54,189 nt of DNA from Verrucomicrobiaceae bacterium (GTDB taxonomy: Bacteria; Verrucomicrobiota; Verrucomicrobiia; Verrucomicrobiales; Verrucomicrobiaceae), in the NCBI GenBank assembly GCA_027486585.1, contig JAIXOU010000103.1, positions 1 through 54,189 on the forward strand, in the 5' to 3' direction. Both the position numbers and the translations under genes were made by a program. Of the stretch, positions 31,788 through 41,198 are shown piece after piece (positions within the stretch are counted from its first letter, which is position 1; the number at the start of each line of letters is the position of its first letter). The notes below the pieces were generated by a model. That model did no database searches. It was given only the letters and a program-made list of their open reading frames with translations, and had not been told where the DNA came from.

Positions 31788-34700
31788 ATGCGATACTACG
31801 CCCACTCTTTTTCCACTCTCAGAGTATTCGCCATCGCCCTTGGGCTTCTGGTCATTCTGAGTCCATTCACCGCGCAGGCGCAAACTTGGACTGGCGGTGG
31901 CGCGAATGACAACTGGACCACAGGCGCGAACTGGGGCGGCACCGCTCCCGTAGCAGGGAACGGGCTTATCTTTGGCGGCACCACCCGCCTCGGGCCGGTG
32001 AACGATTTCGCTGCGGATACCGCCTTCGCAGGTATCACCTTCAACAACACCGCAGGAGCCTTTGTCCTCACCGGGAACCGCATTACCTTGACGGGCAATG
32101 TCACCAATAGCGATGCCGACCTCCAGACCCTGAACCTGGACATGATCCTCGGTTCCACCCGGACCTTCAACGTCAACTCCGGCAGCATCGCGGTGGGCGG
32201 CATCCTCAGCGGAGCTGGCGGACTGACCCTCGCCACCAATACCGCGACGGCGCGCACTCTCACCCTGACTGGCAACAACGGTTACACCGGAACCACCACC
32301 ATCAACGGCGGTATCCTCCAGGTCGGTGGCTCGGCAGGAGACATTGCCGAATCGACCTCGATCATCGTCGGCAACAGCTCCAGTGCCACGACGCGCCTCT
32401 TTCTCGACAACACCCTCGGCGTCTTGAACCGGATTGGCGATGCCGCCAATGTCACCCTGGGTGGCTTGGGTGAACTGTCCCTGGCCGGCAACGGCGCCAC
32501 TGCCAGCGTCACGGAGACGATCGGCGGCCTCACCATCGGCACTGGCAGCGTCAGCACATCCCAGACGATCAGCCTTTCTGGCACCGGAACGGGTCAGCTC
32601 GTCACCCTGGCCGCCAGTGGATTCACGCGAGTCAATAACAGCACCGCGCTCATTCGCGGCACCAGCCTCGGTCAGCAGGCTACCAATGCCACACGCCTCA
32701 CTCTTTCGAGTCTCACTGGCCTCACCTTTGTCGGCACCACCACGGCCAATGCAGCCGCGCCCGGCACGGCCAAGGATGTGAAGATTGTGCCCTACCTCTT
32801 CGGTGATACCAGCGCCACCGGCACGGGCAGCAGCTTCGTCACCTATGACACCACTGGCGGCTTGCGTCCGCTCGCGGCGACCGAATATACCACTCTCTCG
32901 GCGGGCTACGCCGCCCCCACAAATCGGGAAAACGTCATCGCTTTCAACGGGGCGCTAACCACGACTAGCCCCACGGTGAACTCCCTGCTCTTTAGCACCG
33001 CCAGCCAGACCCTCAGCGGCTCCGGCACTTTCACCGTGAACAGCGGAGCCGTCGCTGCCGTGGCCAACAATGTCTTCATCGGCGGAGGTTTCAGCGGCCT
33101 GACCCTGGGCGACGGTAGTTGGAACGAGGGTGTGCTCACCGCCAGCAGCGGGAACACCCTCCGGATCAGCGCCCCGCTCACCATCACCAACAACGGTGCC
33201 CTCACCAAGACCGGTGCAGGCACCGTCCTGCTCACCGCTCCCAGCACCTACACCGGAGTTACCCGCATCAATCAGGGCATCCTGCTGATCAACAACTCTA
33301 CAGCCCTCGGCACCACGGCGGGCAACACGATCATCAACTACGCAAGCGATCAGGGTGGCCGCCTCGCGCTTCAGGGCAGCATCAGCGTCGCGGAGCCGAT
33401 TTCCGTGGTCGGCAACGGTTCCGGTGGCGGGGTAGGGTTCTCCAACGTGATCGAAGCCGTTAGCGGGGTCAACACCATCACGGGAGCCATCACGACCAGC
33501 AGCATGGACTTCCGCTTCGGCTCCAGCTCGGGCGTGTTCGGGACACAACTGAACATCAACGGCGGTATCACCAGCGCTCTCGTCGGCACCCAGGCCGGGG
33601 CTGCGGTCATCAATATCAACTCCGCTCTGCCCGGTGGCCTCCAGGCCATTGGGGGAGCCGACCAGGGCGGCTACGCGCTCCTTAGCGTGGCCGGGATAAG
33701 CAACTCGAACGTCTATTTTGGTGGTTCGTTGCGGCTGGGGGTGAACAACGGATTACTTACCACCAACGCGCTCAACATCGGCGTGGCCGCTAGTGACGGC
33801 GACCGCGGCATCGTCGATCTGGCTGGGTTTCAACAAACCGTCGCTGGGCTTCGTGGGGGCGGCGTAGTAGGTGGTGTCTTTCCGGCCCTGGCACGCCGTC
33901 TTACCAACTCGGCCTCGGGCACCTCCAGCACCCTGACCATCGGCGGCGCGAACACTCTGGCCTTCGAAGGCCTGATCTATGACGGCGCAGGCACCGTCGC
34001 CGTGGTGAAGACCGGCACCGCCACCCAGACCTTCAGCCAGCCGAACACCTACTCCGGAGACACCACCGTCTCTGGCGGCACCCTGGCCCTCGGTCATGTG
34101 AATGCCATCCTCAACAGCACCCTTGACACCGGCACTTCCGGCACTCAAGCGGTCACCTTTACCGCCGCCGGAACCAACACCTACAACCTCGGCGGACTCA
34201 AAGGCGCGGACGACCTCGCCATCGGAGCCAACTCCATCAGTGTGGGGGCCAACAACCAGAGCACCAGCTACACCGGCGTCATTGGCACCGGCGCGGGCGG
34301 ATTGATCAAGGTCGGCACCGGCAGCCTCACCCTCGGCGGAGCCAACAGCTACACCGGCGCGACCACGCTGAGTGGAGGCACCCTAGTGCTGGACTACACT
34401 GCGGCGAACAACAGTAAAATCGCCACTGGTGCTGCTCTCGTGCTCAACAGCGGCACGCTGCAACTCGACCGGTCCACCACGCCCACCGGAACCTTCACCC
34501 AGGCCGTCGCTTCCACCACGGTCAACGGACCCGTCTCGATCGTCCGCTCCGGCGGCACCAGCACGCTGACCCTCAATGCCATCACCCGAAACGCGGGCGG
34601 CCTTCTCAATCTCGGTGCGGCCAGCCTCGCCACCACGGACACGAACAATGTCAATGGCATCCTCGGCCCCTGGGCTACGATTGCGGGCACCGACTTCGCC

Positions 34701-37700
34701 ACCAGCGTGGACAGCGGCGCGGCGGACAGCGCCATCACCGCTTTCACGGGATACACCAACATCGCAGCCACTGGCAGCATCCTCGCCGATGGTGCCACCA
34801 CCAACGTTCGTCTCAACGCCGTCGGATCCGGTGGAAACATCGTTCTCGGTGCCGCCACGACCACGGTAAACACCCTTCTTCAGGGGACCGGCACCGCCGC
34901 CACCGTGGATACCGCTGCCCAGACCCTGCGCCTAGGCGGCATCCTCGTCGCTTCCGGCCAGCAGGCTCTGACCATTGGCGTGGCAGTGGGTGATGGCACG
35001 CTCACCGCCAGCAGCGTCGGCGGAGAATTGATCCTCCAGAACTACGCCAGCAATCCGCTGACCATCAACGCCGTCATCGGCAACCACACCTCCGCCTCCA
35101 GCCTCACCACCGGCGGCACCGGGAACATTGTCCTGGCCGGAGCAAACACCTACACCGGCGCCACCAACATTGGGGGCGGCACCCTCACACTCACCGGAGC
35201 GGGCACCCTCCCCACGGCAGCCAACGTGAACCTCTCCTCGAACACGGCCACCCTAAACCTCTCCGCCATCAGCGCCGCCAGTCAGACCATCGGTTCCCTG
35301 ACCGGCCTAGCGGGCTCCTCCGTTGTGCTCGGAACGAAGAACCTCCTGACCGGCGCGGACAACAGCAGCACCACCTTCGTCGGAGGCTTCAGTGGGACCG
35401 GCGGTGTCACCAAGCAGGGCAGCGGCACTTTCACCCTCGCTGGTGCCAGCACGCACAGTGGGGACACCGTGGTTTCGGCGGGCACTCTCGCCATCGCCCA
35501 TGTCAATGCACTCCAAAACAGCACTCTGGACACTGGCGTCTCCGGCTCACAGGCCGCCACCTTTGACCTGACAAGCATCGCCACCTACAACTTGGGCGGC
35601 CTCAAGGGCGCTGACGCCATCGACATCGGAGCGAACACCCTGGTCATCGGCTCCAACAACCAGAACACCGTTTACTCGGGGGCGCTCAGCGGCACCGCCA
35701 GTCCCATCGGCGGCAGCGTGGTCAAGACCGGCAGCGGCAGTCTGACCCTCTCCGGGGCTCAGTCTTATACCGGCATGTTCACCATGAACAGCGGCACCGT
35801 GACACTCTCCGCGGGCAACAGTTTCCGCCATTTCTTCCTCAACGGCGGCACCGCGAATATCAACAACGCCGGCGCGCTCGGCAACACCGGCGGCTCCCTC
35901 GTCATCGCTGGCGGCACGCTCGACAATACCACCGGGGCGGCCATCACCACCAGCGCCAAGCAACTCGTCCTGAATGGCGACTTCGCCTTCACCGGCACCC
36001 AGGCTCTAACGATGGGGAGCACCATCATCGCCCTCGGCGGCAGCGGCACGGCGCGGAGTGTCACGGTCAACAACAACACCCTGACCCTCAGCGGCACGAT
36101 GACCGACGGCCTCACCGCCACCGGTTTGACCAAGCTCGGCGCGGGCACCCTGGCCCTGACCGGCAATAGCACCAACACCGGCACCATGACGGTGAATGCT
36201 GGCACGCTGACCCTCTCCGGCAGCAACAACTTCGGCGACCTCATCCTGAACGCAGGAACGCTGAACCTCAATAACGTGGGAGCCGTGGGCAACAGTGGCA
36301 GCGGTTCGCTTACCATCAACGGCGGCACGCTCAACAACTCCACGGGTGCCGCGATCACTTCCGTGAACAAAGCTGTCGCCCTCAACGCGGACTTCACCTT
36401 CACCGGCACCCAATCTCTGAATCTCGGCACCGGCGCGGTGACACTGGGCGGCAGCGGCACGACCCGCTCAGTCACCGTGACTGCCAACACGCTGACCTTG
36501 GGCGGCACCATCGGGGACGGAGCCACTGCCACCGGCATCACCAAGCTTGGCGCGGGCGTCCTCTCGCTCGGCGGCACCAGCACTTACACCGGCCTTACCA
36601 CCGTCAGTGTGGGCGTGCTTGCCATCACCAGCAATGGTGCGCTCGGCACCACCGGCAGCGGCACCATCGTCAGCAACGGTGCCCAGCTCAGGCTTGACGC
36701 CAGCGGGATCAACGTGGCCGAGCCGCTGACCATTCGGGGGGACGGCGTCGGCACCACCGGCGCGCTTTACAACCTCTCGGGAACGAACACCTACAGCGGC
36801 CCCATCACCGTGGACCCCGCTGGCGGTACGCGGATCCAGGCCGCCAACAGCACCACATTAAACCTCACCGGAGGCGTGACGAATGCTGGCACCGGCTCCT
36901 TGCGGCTCTCGGCCCAGGGCGTCAGCGCTGCCATAAACGTGAACACCACTCCCTTGACCCTCGGCTCCGCAAACACGCTCCTCATCTCCGACCCAGGCGT
37001 GGTCACTCTGGGTGTCGCCGGAAATACCTTCGGCATTGCGAACATCGGCTACAACGGAACGCTGAGGACCAGCGCGGCGAACGTGCTGCCTTCAGGCACA
37101 ATTGTCAGCCTCGGAGAAGTCCTTGATGCGAATGCGGGAACCGGAACTCTCGATCTCAACGGCTTCGACCAGACCATCGCCGCCCTGCGCACCACCGCTA
37201 GCGCCACGCTGGGCACGCGCACCATCACCAGTGCGACTCCCGCCACCCTCGTGGTGAATCAGAGCACGAATACCACCTACGATGGTCGCTTTACCGGCAC
37301 GGTCGCCTTGGCCAAGCAGGGCGCAGGCACCCTCACGCTATCGGGCACCGGTTCCTCGAATACCGGCGCCACCACCGTCAGCGGCGGCGTGCTGAGAATC
37401 ACCGGCACCACCAGCACCTCCAGCGCCATGGGTGTCAGCGGTGGTGCACTCACTGGCACCGGCACCGTGGGCGGAGCGGTCACCCTCAGCGGCATCGGCA
37501 GCATCGACCTGCGCGACAATGCGGTGGGCAGCCTCACCCTCTCCAGCACGCTGGACATCAACGGCGCGACCGGGGCAAACAACCTTTACTTCGATCTGGC
37601 GAGCGGCGGAAGCACCACCGACCAACTCCTGGTCGTCGGCACCACCACAGTGACCAACGCGGGTGCGGCCGTGATCAACCTCAACCAACTCGGCGGCGCG

Positions 37701-40115
37701 GCCAACCGCATCGCCAACGGCGCCTACACACTCATCGGCGGCGCAGGGACATTGGATGCGACGAATTTCGCCAAGTTCTCACTCCCAACCACGAAAGCAT
37801 TCGGTATGACTTTCTTGCTCTCGAACCCGGTTGCAAATGGGGGCGACCTCGCGGTGACCACTACCCAGGTCATCTCCGCCACACCCGCAGCCTTCTGGAG
37901 CGGAGCCAGCAACGCCAACTGGAGCACGGCCGGGAACTGGAACACCGACGCCACCTCGAACACACCCGCCGCCGCCGCGCCCGATTACCAGACCAACGTC
38001 ACCTTCTCCACGACGACTCCGACTCCAGGAAACCTCACGACCAACGTGCTCGATGTCGATTTCGACATCAACAGCCTGAACTTCAACGCTGCCGCTGGCG
38101 GTGTGGCCATTGGCGGCACCAAGATGCTGACTCTAGAGGCCACCAACGCCAACAGCAACACCGCAGGCAATGGCATCACCTCCAGCAACACGAGCGGCAC
38201 CAACACCATCTCCGCGAATGTCGGCCTCGCCTCCAGCCAGACCTGGACCGTGGCGGGTGGTGGCACCCTCGCCGCGACTGGTGCGGTCAGTGACTTCAGC
38301 GGTGGCTATGCGCTCACCAAAGCGGGCGCGGGAACCCTTTCCCTGAGTGGTTCCACCCCGAATACCTATACCGGCCTCACGACCATCAACAATGGCACCT
38401 TGGTGTTAAACAAGATCGCCAGCGTCAACGCGATCGCCGGTGATAGTGTGGCCGGGACCACCGACGTCCAGGTCAACACGGGAGCCACGCTGCGGCTCGC
38501 CGCCGCGAATCAGATCGCCAATGATGCGACGGTCAATCTCAACGGAGGCACCTGGAACTTGAATGGCCAAAACGAGACCATTCGGAATCTGACCGCCACC
38601 GTCGTGAGCGGCACCGCGCCCACCCTGACCCTCGGCACCGGCTCCACCCTCACTGTGAACCGGATCGACTGGGACAACACCGGCGCTTCGGTGACCAGCA
38701 ACCTCGGCGGAGCCAGCATCGGAGCCTCCGCAGGGACTCTGCGCTTTGTCGCCGATGGTGCCACGCAACCCATCTTCGATACCAACTACGCGGGAGCGGT
38801 GATCGTGAACTCTGCCGTGCAGATCGACGCCACTAGCCTGACGTTCAACGCAGGGACCTCTGGCACCGTGGTCAGCGGCAAGATCTCCGGAACCGGAAGG
38901 GTGATCCACGGCCTCTCTGGCCAAGCTGGCGGGCTCGGCCTGACCAACGGCTCGAACGACTACTCGGGCGGCACTCAATGGAACGGCAGCAGCAGTCCTA
39001 CCGGCCCATGGACCCTTTTCACGGTGTCGGCCAGCGGCGCGCTCGGCACTGGGGACGTCACCATCCAGGGCGGCAACCTTAATACCTGGGTCTCAGGTTT
39101 CGTCGGCACTCCATCCGCCTTCATCTTCAGCGGTGGCACCACCAGCCACACCAACAACTTCATCCTTAGCGGGAACGCCAACCTTTCCGTTTCGTCGCCG
39201 GACGGCGCTACGGCAACTGCCGACAGAGTTACCCTCTCGGGAACCGTCAACCTCGGTGCCAACACCCTCCACGTCCGTGGCCGGGGCACCGGCATCATCA
39301 GTGGCGTGATCTCCGGCACTGGCGGCATCACCAAGATCGATACCCCTGGGACCTGGGTCCTCAGCGGTGCCAACACTTACAGCGGTGCGACCACCGTCAG
39401 CGCCGGTGCTCTCCAGGTCGGTAGTAGCGGCGCAGGCCAGACCGGCACCGGAGCGGTCACCGTGCAGACCGGCAGCACCATCCTCGGCACTGGCGTCGTG
39501 CAGGGCACCACTTTCACGGCGGATAGCGGCTCCACCATTCGCCCTGGTGACAGCGTGGCCAACAGCAGCCACGGCACCCTGACCTTCACCCCTGCCACCG
39601 CTTCTGGCAGCATCTCCAGCCTTCAAGGCAGCATCATCCTCGGCATCAGCACGCCCACCATCACGAACGCTACCTTTGGTGGCAATGTTCTCGGCTCAGC
39701 GGGTTACAACGCATGGGTGGATGCCATCTCCGGCGTCGGCAGCCACGACCGTCTCGTCTTTAATAATCCCACCAGCGGCACTGGCTACAACCTCGACTTC
39801 CTCACCACCACCGGCAGCCTGCAAGTCGTCGGCAGCACCTACACGCCAGCGATAGGGCAGGTCTTCAACCTACTGGACTGGGCCAGCTTGGTGAATCCAA
39901 ACTTCTCAGGCTTTACCTTCAACACCGGCTACCTCACCGGCAATGGCGACGAAGGTGCTGACCTCGACCTGCCAGACATCACTGCATCTGGTCTCCGTTG
40001 GGACTTCAGTCGCTTCACCACTTCCGGCACTATCGTCGTCGTCCCTGAACCCAGCCGCGCCCTGCTGCTGATGCTCGGCCTCGTGGGGATGATGATGCAC
40101 CGTCGCCGTAAGTAA
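31788..40115 (+). CDS. Giant beta-strand-repeat PEP-CTERM surface protein
   Basis: The 2775 residues start with a signal peptide (VFAIALGLLVILSPFTAQAQ) and the entry motif TWTGGGANDNWTTGANW. The body is made of autotransporter-associated beta-strand repeats (TIGR02601-like; for example GAGTLTLSG, NTYSGATTVSAGALQVG), very rich in G, T, S, A and N. The C-terminus VVPEPSRALLLMLGLVGMMMHRRRK is a PEP-CTERM signal: PEP, a hydrophobic helix, then basic residues, for exosortase sorting. No autotransporter beta-barrel is present. A second entry motif (FWSGASNANWSTAGNW) at about 37892-37940 suggests two proteins fused in tandem. A role in adhesion or matrix is inferred. Confidence 0.93.
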   Translation: MRYYAHSFSTLRVFAIALGLLVILSPFTAQAQTWTGGGANDNWTTGANWGGTAPVAGNGLIFGGTTRLGPVNDFAADTAFAGITFNNTAGAFVLTGNRITLTGNVTNSDADLQTLNLDMILGSTRTFNVNSGSIAVGGILSGAGGLTLATNTATARTLTLTGNNGYTGTTTINGGILQVGGSAGDIAESTSIIVGNSSSATTRLFLDNTLGVLNRIGDAANVTLGGLGELSLAGNGATASVTETIGGLTIGTGSVSTSQTISLSGTGTGQLVTLAASGFTRVNNSTALIRGTSLGQQATNATRLTLSSLTGLTFVGTTTANAAAPGTAKDVKIVPYLFGDTSATGTGSSFVTYDTTGGLRPLAATEYTTLSAGYAAPTNRENVIAFNGALTTTSPTVNSLLFSTASQTLSGSGTFTVNSGAVAAVANNVFIGGGFSGLTLGDGSWNEGVLTASSGNTLRISAPLTITNNGALTKTGAGTVLLTAPSTYTGVTRINQGILLINNSTALGTTAGNTIINYASDQGGRLALQGSISVAEPISVVGNGSGGGVGFSNVIEAVSGVNTITGAITTSSMDFRFGSSSGVFGTQLNINGGITSALVGTQAGAAVININSALPGGLQAIGGADQGGYALLSVAGISNSNVYFGGSLRLGVNNGLLTTNALNIGVAASDGDRGIVDLAGFQQTVAGLRGGGVVGGVFPALARRLTNSASGTSSTLTIGGANTLAFEGLIYDGAGTVAVVKTGTATQTFSQPNTYSGDTTVSGGTLALGHVNAILNSTLDTGTSGTQAVTFTAAGTNTYNLGGLKGADDLAIGANSISVGANNQSTSYTGVIGTGAGGLIKVGTGSLTLGGANSYTGATTLSGGTLVLDYTAANNSKIATGAALVLNSGTLQLDRSTTPTGTFTQAVASTTVNGPVSIVRSGGTSTLTLNAITRNAGGLLNLGAASLATTDTNNVNGILGPWATIAGTDFATSVDSGAADSAITAFTGYTNIAATGSILADGATTNVRLNAVGSGGNIVLGAATTTVNTLLQGTGTAATVDTAAQTLRLGGILVASGQQALTIGVAVGDGTLTASSVGGELILQNYASNPLTINAVIGNHTSASSLTTGGTGNIVLAGANTYTGATNIGGGTLTLTGAGTLPTAANVNLSSNTATLNLSAISAASQTIGSLTGLAGSSVVLGTKNLLTGADNSSTTFVGGFSGTGGVTKQGSGTFTLAGASTHSGDTVVSAGTLAIAHVNALQNSTLDTGVSGSQAATFDLTSIATYNLGGLKGADAIDIGANTLVIGSNNQNTVYSGALSGTASPIGGSVVKTGSGSLTLSGAQSYTGMFTMNSGTVTLSAGNSFRHFFLNGGTANINNAGALGNTGGSLVIAGGTLDNTTGAAITTSAKQLVLNGDFAFTGTQALTMGSTIIALGGSGTARSVTVNNNTLTLSGTMTDGLTATGLTKLGAGTLALTGNSTNTGTMTVNAGTLTLSGSNNFGDLILNAGTLNLNNVGAVGNSGSGSLTINGGTLNNSTGAAITSVNKAVALNADFTFTGTQSLNLGTGAVTLGGSGTTRSVTVTANTLTLGGTIGDGATATGITKLGAGVLSLGGTSTYTGLTTVSVGVLAITSNGALGTTGSGTIVSNGAQLRLDASGINVAEPLTIRGDGVGTTGALYNLSGTNTYSGPITVDPAGGTRIQAANSTTLNLTGGVTNAGTGSLRLSAQGVSAAINVNTTPLTLGSANTLLISDPGVVTLGVAGNTFGIANIGYNGTLRTSAANVLPSGTIVSLGEVLDANAGTGTLDLNGFDQTIAALRTTASATLGTRTITSATPATLVVNQSTNTTYDGRFTGTVALAKQGAGTLTLSGTGSSNTGATTVSGGVLRITGTTSTSSAMGVSGGALTGTGTVGGAVTLSGIGSIDLRDNAVGSLTLSSTLDINGATGANNLYFDLASGGSTTDQLLVVGTTTVTNAGAAVINLNQLGGAANRIANGAYTLIGGAGTLDATNFAKFSLPTTKAFGMTFLLSNPVANGGDLAVTTTQVISATPAAFWSGASNANWSTAGNWNTDATSNTPAAAAPDYQTNVTFSTTTPTPGNLTTNVLDVDFDINSLNFNAAAGGVAIGGTKMLTLEATNANSNTAGNGITSSNTSGTNTISANVGLASSQTWTVAGGGTLAATGAVSDFSGGYALTKAGAGTLSLSGSTPNTYTGLTTINNGTLVLNKIASVNAIAGDSVAGTTDVQVNTGATLRLAAANQIANDATVNLNGGTWNLNGQNETIRNLTATVVSGTAPTLTLGTGSTLTVNRIDWDNTGASVTSNLGGASIGASAGTLRFVADGATQPIFDTNYAGAVIVNSAVQIDATSLTFNAGTSGTVVSGKISGTGRVIHGLSGQAGGLGLTNGSNDYSGGTQWNGSSSPTGPWTLFTVSASGALGTGDVTIQGGNLNTWVSGFVGTPSAFIFSGGTTSHTNNFILSGNANLSVSSPDGATATADRVTLSGTVNLGANTLHVRGRGTGIISGVISGTGGITKIDTPGTWVLSGANTYSGATTVSAGALQVGSSGAGQTGTGAVTVQTGSTILGTGVVQGTTFTADSGSTIRPGDSVANSSHGTLTFTPATASGSISSLQGSIILGISTPTITNATFGGNVLGSAGYNAWVDAISGVGSHDRLVFNNPTSGTGYNLDFLTTTGSLQVVGSTYTPAIGQVFNLLDWASLVNPNFSGFTFNTGYLTGNGDEGADLDLPDITASGLRWDFSRFTTSGTIVVVPEPSRALLLMLGLVGMMMHRRRK
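34045..35810 (+). repeat. Two diverged copies of a ~115-residue unit in the giant protein
   Basis: The stretch from SGDTTVSGGTLALGHVNA (about 34045-34390) recurs from SGDTVVSAGTLAIAHVNA (about 35450-35810) in the same order: NSTLDTG-SG-QA, TYNLGGLKGAD, IGAN, NNQ-T-Y-G. These are long-range internal duplications, beyond the short beta-strand repeat. Confidence 0.75.
35815..36590 (+). repeat. Tandem ~130-residue repeat in the giant protein
   Basis: Unit 1 (about 35815-36190) and unit 2 (about 36226-36590) share NNSTGAAIT/NTTGAAIT, ADFTFTGTQSL/GDFAFTGTQAL, LGGSGT-RSVTV, NTLTLSGTM/NTLTLGGTI and KLGAG-L-L in order. It is an adjacent, recently duplicated block. Confidence 0.8.
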
Positions 40116-40146
40116 ATCGGACCTCTTTTCTCACAGCTATCTGCGT

Positions 40147-40164
40147 GGCTCTTTCCATGGAGCC
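40147..40164 (+). terminator. Weak hairpin after the giant gene
   Basis: GGCTC at 40147-40151 pairs with GAGCC at 40160-40164 across an eight-base loop, 32 bases after the stop. A short pyrimidine stretch (GCTCTTT) follows instead of a strong U-run, so terminator activity is uncertain. Confidence 0.28.
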
Positions 40165-40197
40165 GCTCTTTGAAAGCTCATCTGGCAAATCCCCCCT

Positions 40198-40545
40198 ATG
40201 CCTACATCCCCCCAAACACCACCTCACAAGCGTGCCCTTCGGCGAGCGGCTTTCTTGACAGCCTTCGATGAAGAGACGCCAGATCAACCCTCCGATCTAC
40301 TAACTACCCTCAAGCGCCCCGCCAAACGAACCGTGAAAGCCAAGTTCACCGATGAGGCAAAAGCAGCTCTCCTCAATGCCATGGCCAGCCATTCTTGGAC
40401 CACGGCAAGGGAAGCCTACGGCTGGGCTTGGAACGAGCTAGGACTGCGCGTGAATTACATCACTGTCTGGCGCTTCCTCACCGCTGAGGGCCTGCTATCC
40501 GGCGACACACCGAGAGCACGGCGTTTGCGAGTAGTTCAGCAGTAG
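40198..40545 (+). CDS. Small winged-helix-like protein, possible IS630-type fragment
   Basis: The 115 residues begin with a basic proline-rich region (PPHKRALRRAAFL, KRPAKRTVKAKF). The stretch ALLNAMASHSWTTAREAYGWAWNELGLRVNYITVWRFLTAEGLL follows; GLRVNYITVWRFLTAEGL resembles the winged helix of IS630-family transposases (GVRVSYSTVWRLLRRLGL). No DDE catalytic region follows. It may be a stand-alone DNA-binding protein or a transposase remnant. No ribosome-binding site is evident. Confidence 0.5.
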   Translation: MPTSPQTPPHKRALRRAAFLTAFDEETPDQPSDLLTTLKRPAKRTVKAKFTDEAKAALLNAMASHSWTTAREAYGWAWNELGLRVNYITVWRFLTAEGLLSGDTPRARRLRVVQQ

Positions 40546-40557
40546 CCAGAGGCCAAG

Positions 40558-40656
40558 ATGAGCTCTGCATTCAAAGTCAACGGTCAGTTTCCAGCGATGG
40601 ACCTCTCCTCGCTGGAGGAAATCTCCGGCGTGCACACCGCCGCGCAGACCAACTAG
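40558..40656 (+). other. 32-codon open frame of doubtful coding status
   Basis: ATG at 40558 codes a short acidic peptide (MDLSSLEEISGVHTAAQTN at its end). No family is recognised and no ribosome-binding site is seen. It lies between two small HTH-like frames in the scrap region and may be part of the same decayed gene. Confidence 0.2.
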
Positions 40657-40677
40657 CGCGAAGTCCGTCCCGCTGAC

Positions 40678-40890
40678 ATGCCCCGCCCCGCCAAGCATTC
40701 CCCCGCTGAAAAAGCAGCTATGCTCACCATCGCCCGCGAGATGTTGTGCGCTGGCGTCAAGCGCAAGGACGTGGCCGCGCACCTGGAGATCAACCTCGCC
40801 TCCCTTTCCGGCTGGCTGCGCGAGCAGACCCTCGACCAACTGCTGCCCCCCTTGGAACCCACCCAAAACCCCCGCGCTCGAAGGCTCTGA
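40678..40890 (+). CDS. Small HTH-like protein
   Basis: The 70 residues include AAMLTIAREMLCAGVKRKDVAAHLEINLASLSGWLREQTLDQ, a helix-turn-helix of the kind found in transposase N-termini and small DNA-binding proteins. The C-terminal third is proline-rich without structure. Like its neighbour at 40198 it stands alone, without an integrase or transposase core. It could be a complete small regulator or a fragment. Confidence 0.45.
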   Translation: MPRPAKHSPAEKAAMLTIAREMLCAGVKRKDVAAHLEINLASLSGWLREQTLDQLLPPLEPTQNPRARRL

Positions 40891-40939
40891 CCCTCAACTG
40901 TCTGCTCATTCGGCATTCATCCCTGATTCGTTTCACCCC

Positions 40940-41020
40940 ATGAATGATCGCCACCCCCTGCCTGCCGTCGAATGGTTCACGTGTCTCGGCGATGTGCGCG
41001 GCATTTCGTTGAAAGACTGA
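40940..41020 (+). pseudogene. Relic of a ThuA-like gene 3' end
   Basis: A 26-codon frame ends GDVRGISLKD-stop. Bases 40996-41030 match 30114-30149, the end of the ThuA-like gene (RGIPLKD-stop and the bases ATGCGATAAC after it), with about seven differences; the match runs past the stop codon. This is a decayed copy of the 3' end, not a new gene. Confidence 0.55.
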
Positions 41021-41029
41021 TGCGATAAC

Positions 41030-41149
41030 TCCGCCGCCCTCGCGCTGGCCAAGGCCAAAGCCGCAAGAGCAAAAGTCGCCCAAGCCAGCGCCTTCGTCTA
41101 GGAACGCCAGCGCGAGACGATGTCGGTCTTGCGCCGAGCGCTGGGCTAA
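41030..41149 (+). pseudogene. Helical gene fragment with an in-frame stop
   Basis: The frame reads SAALALAKAKAARAKVAQA then FV, a TAG at 41099-41101, and continues ERQRETMSVLRRALG to TAA at 41147-41149. The Lys/Ala-rich helix on both sides of the stop suggests one gene end broken by a nonsense mutation. No family is recognised. A GTGGG/CCCAC hairpin follows at 41156-41176. Confidence 0.4.
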
Positions 41150-41198
41150 GGAAACGTGGGTGAGGACCCGTCCCACATTTCAAAGTAAACTCCCTCGC

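Noticed and set aside
31788..40115. CRISPR-like or tandem DNA repeat array
   Set aside because: The repetitive DNA is protein-coding with degenerate units of variable spacing, typical of beta-strand-repeat proteins.
40198..40890. A complete insertion sequence
   Set aside because: Only HTH-type pieces are present; no DDE or HUH catalytic region and no terminal inverted repeats were seen.
41156..41176. Riboswitch upstream of the DapA-family gene
   Set aside because: There is only a simple GTGGG/CCCAC hairpin close to the start; no lysine-riboswitch or other known aptamer features are visible.
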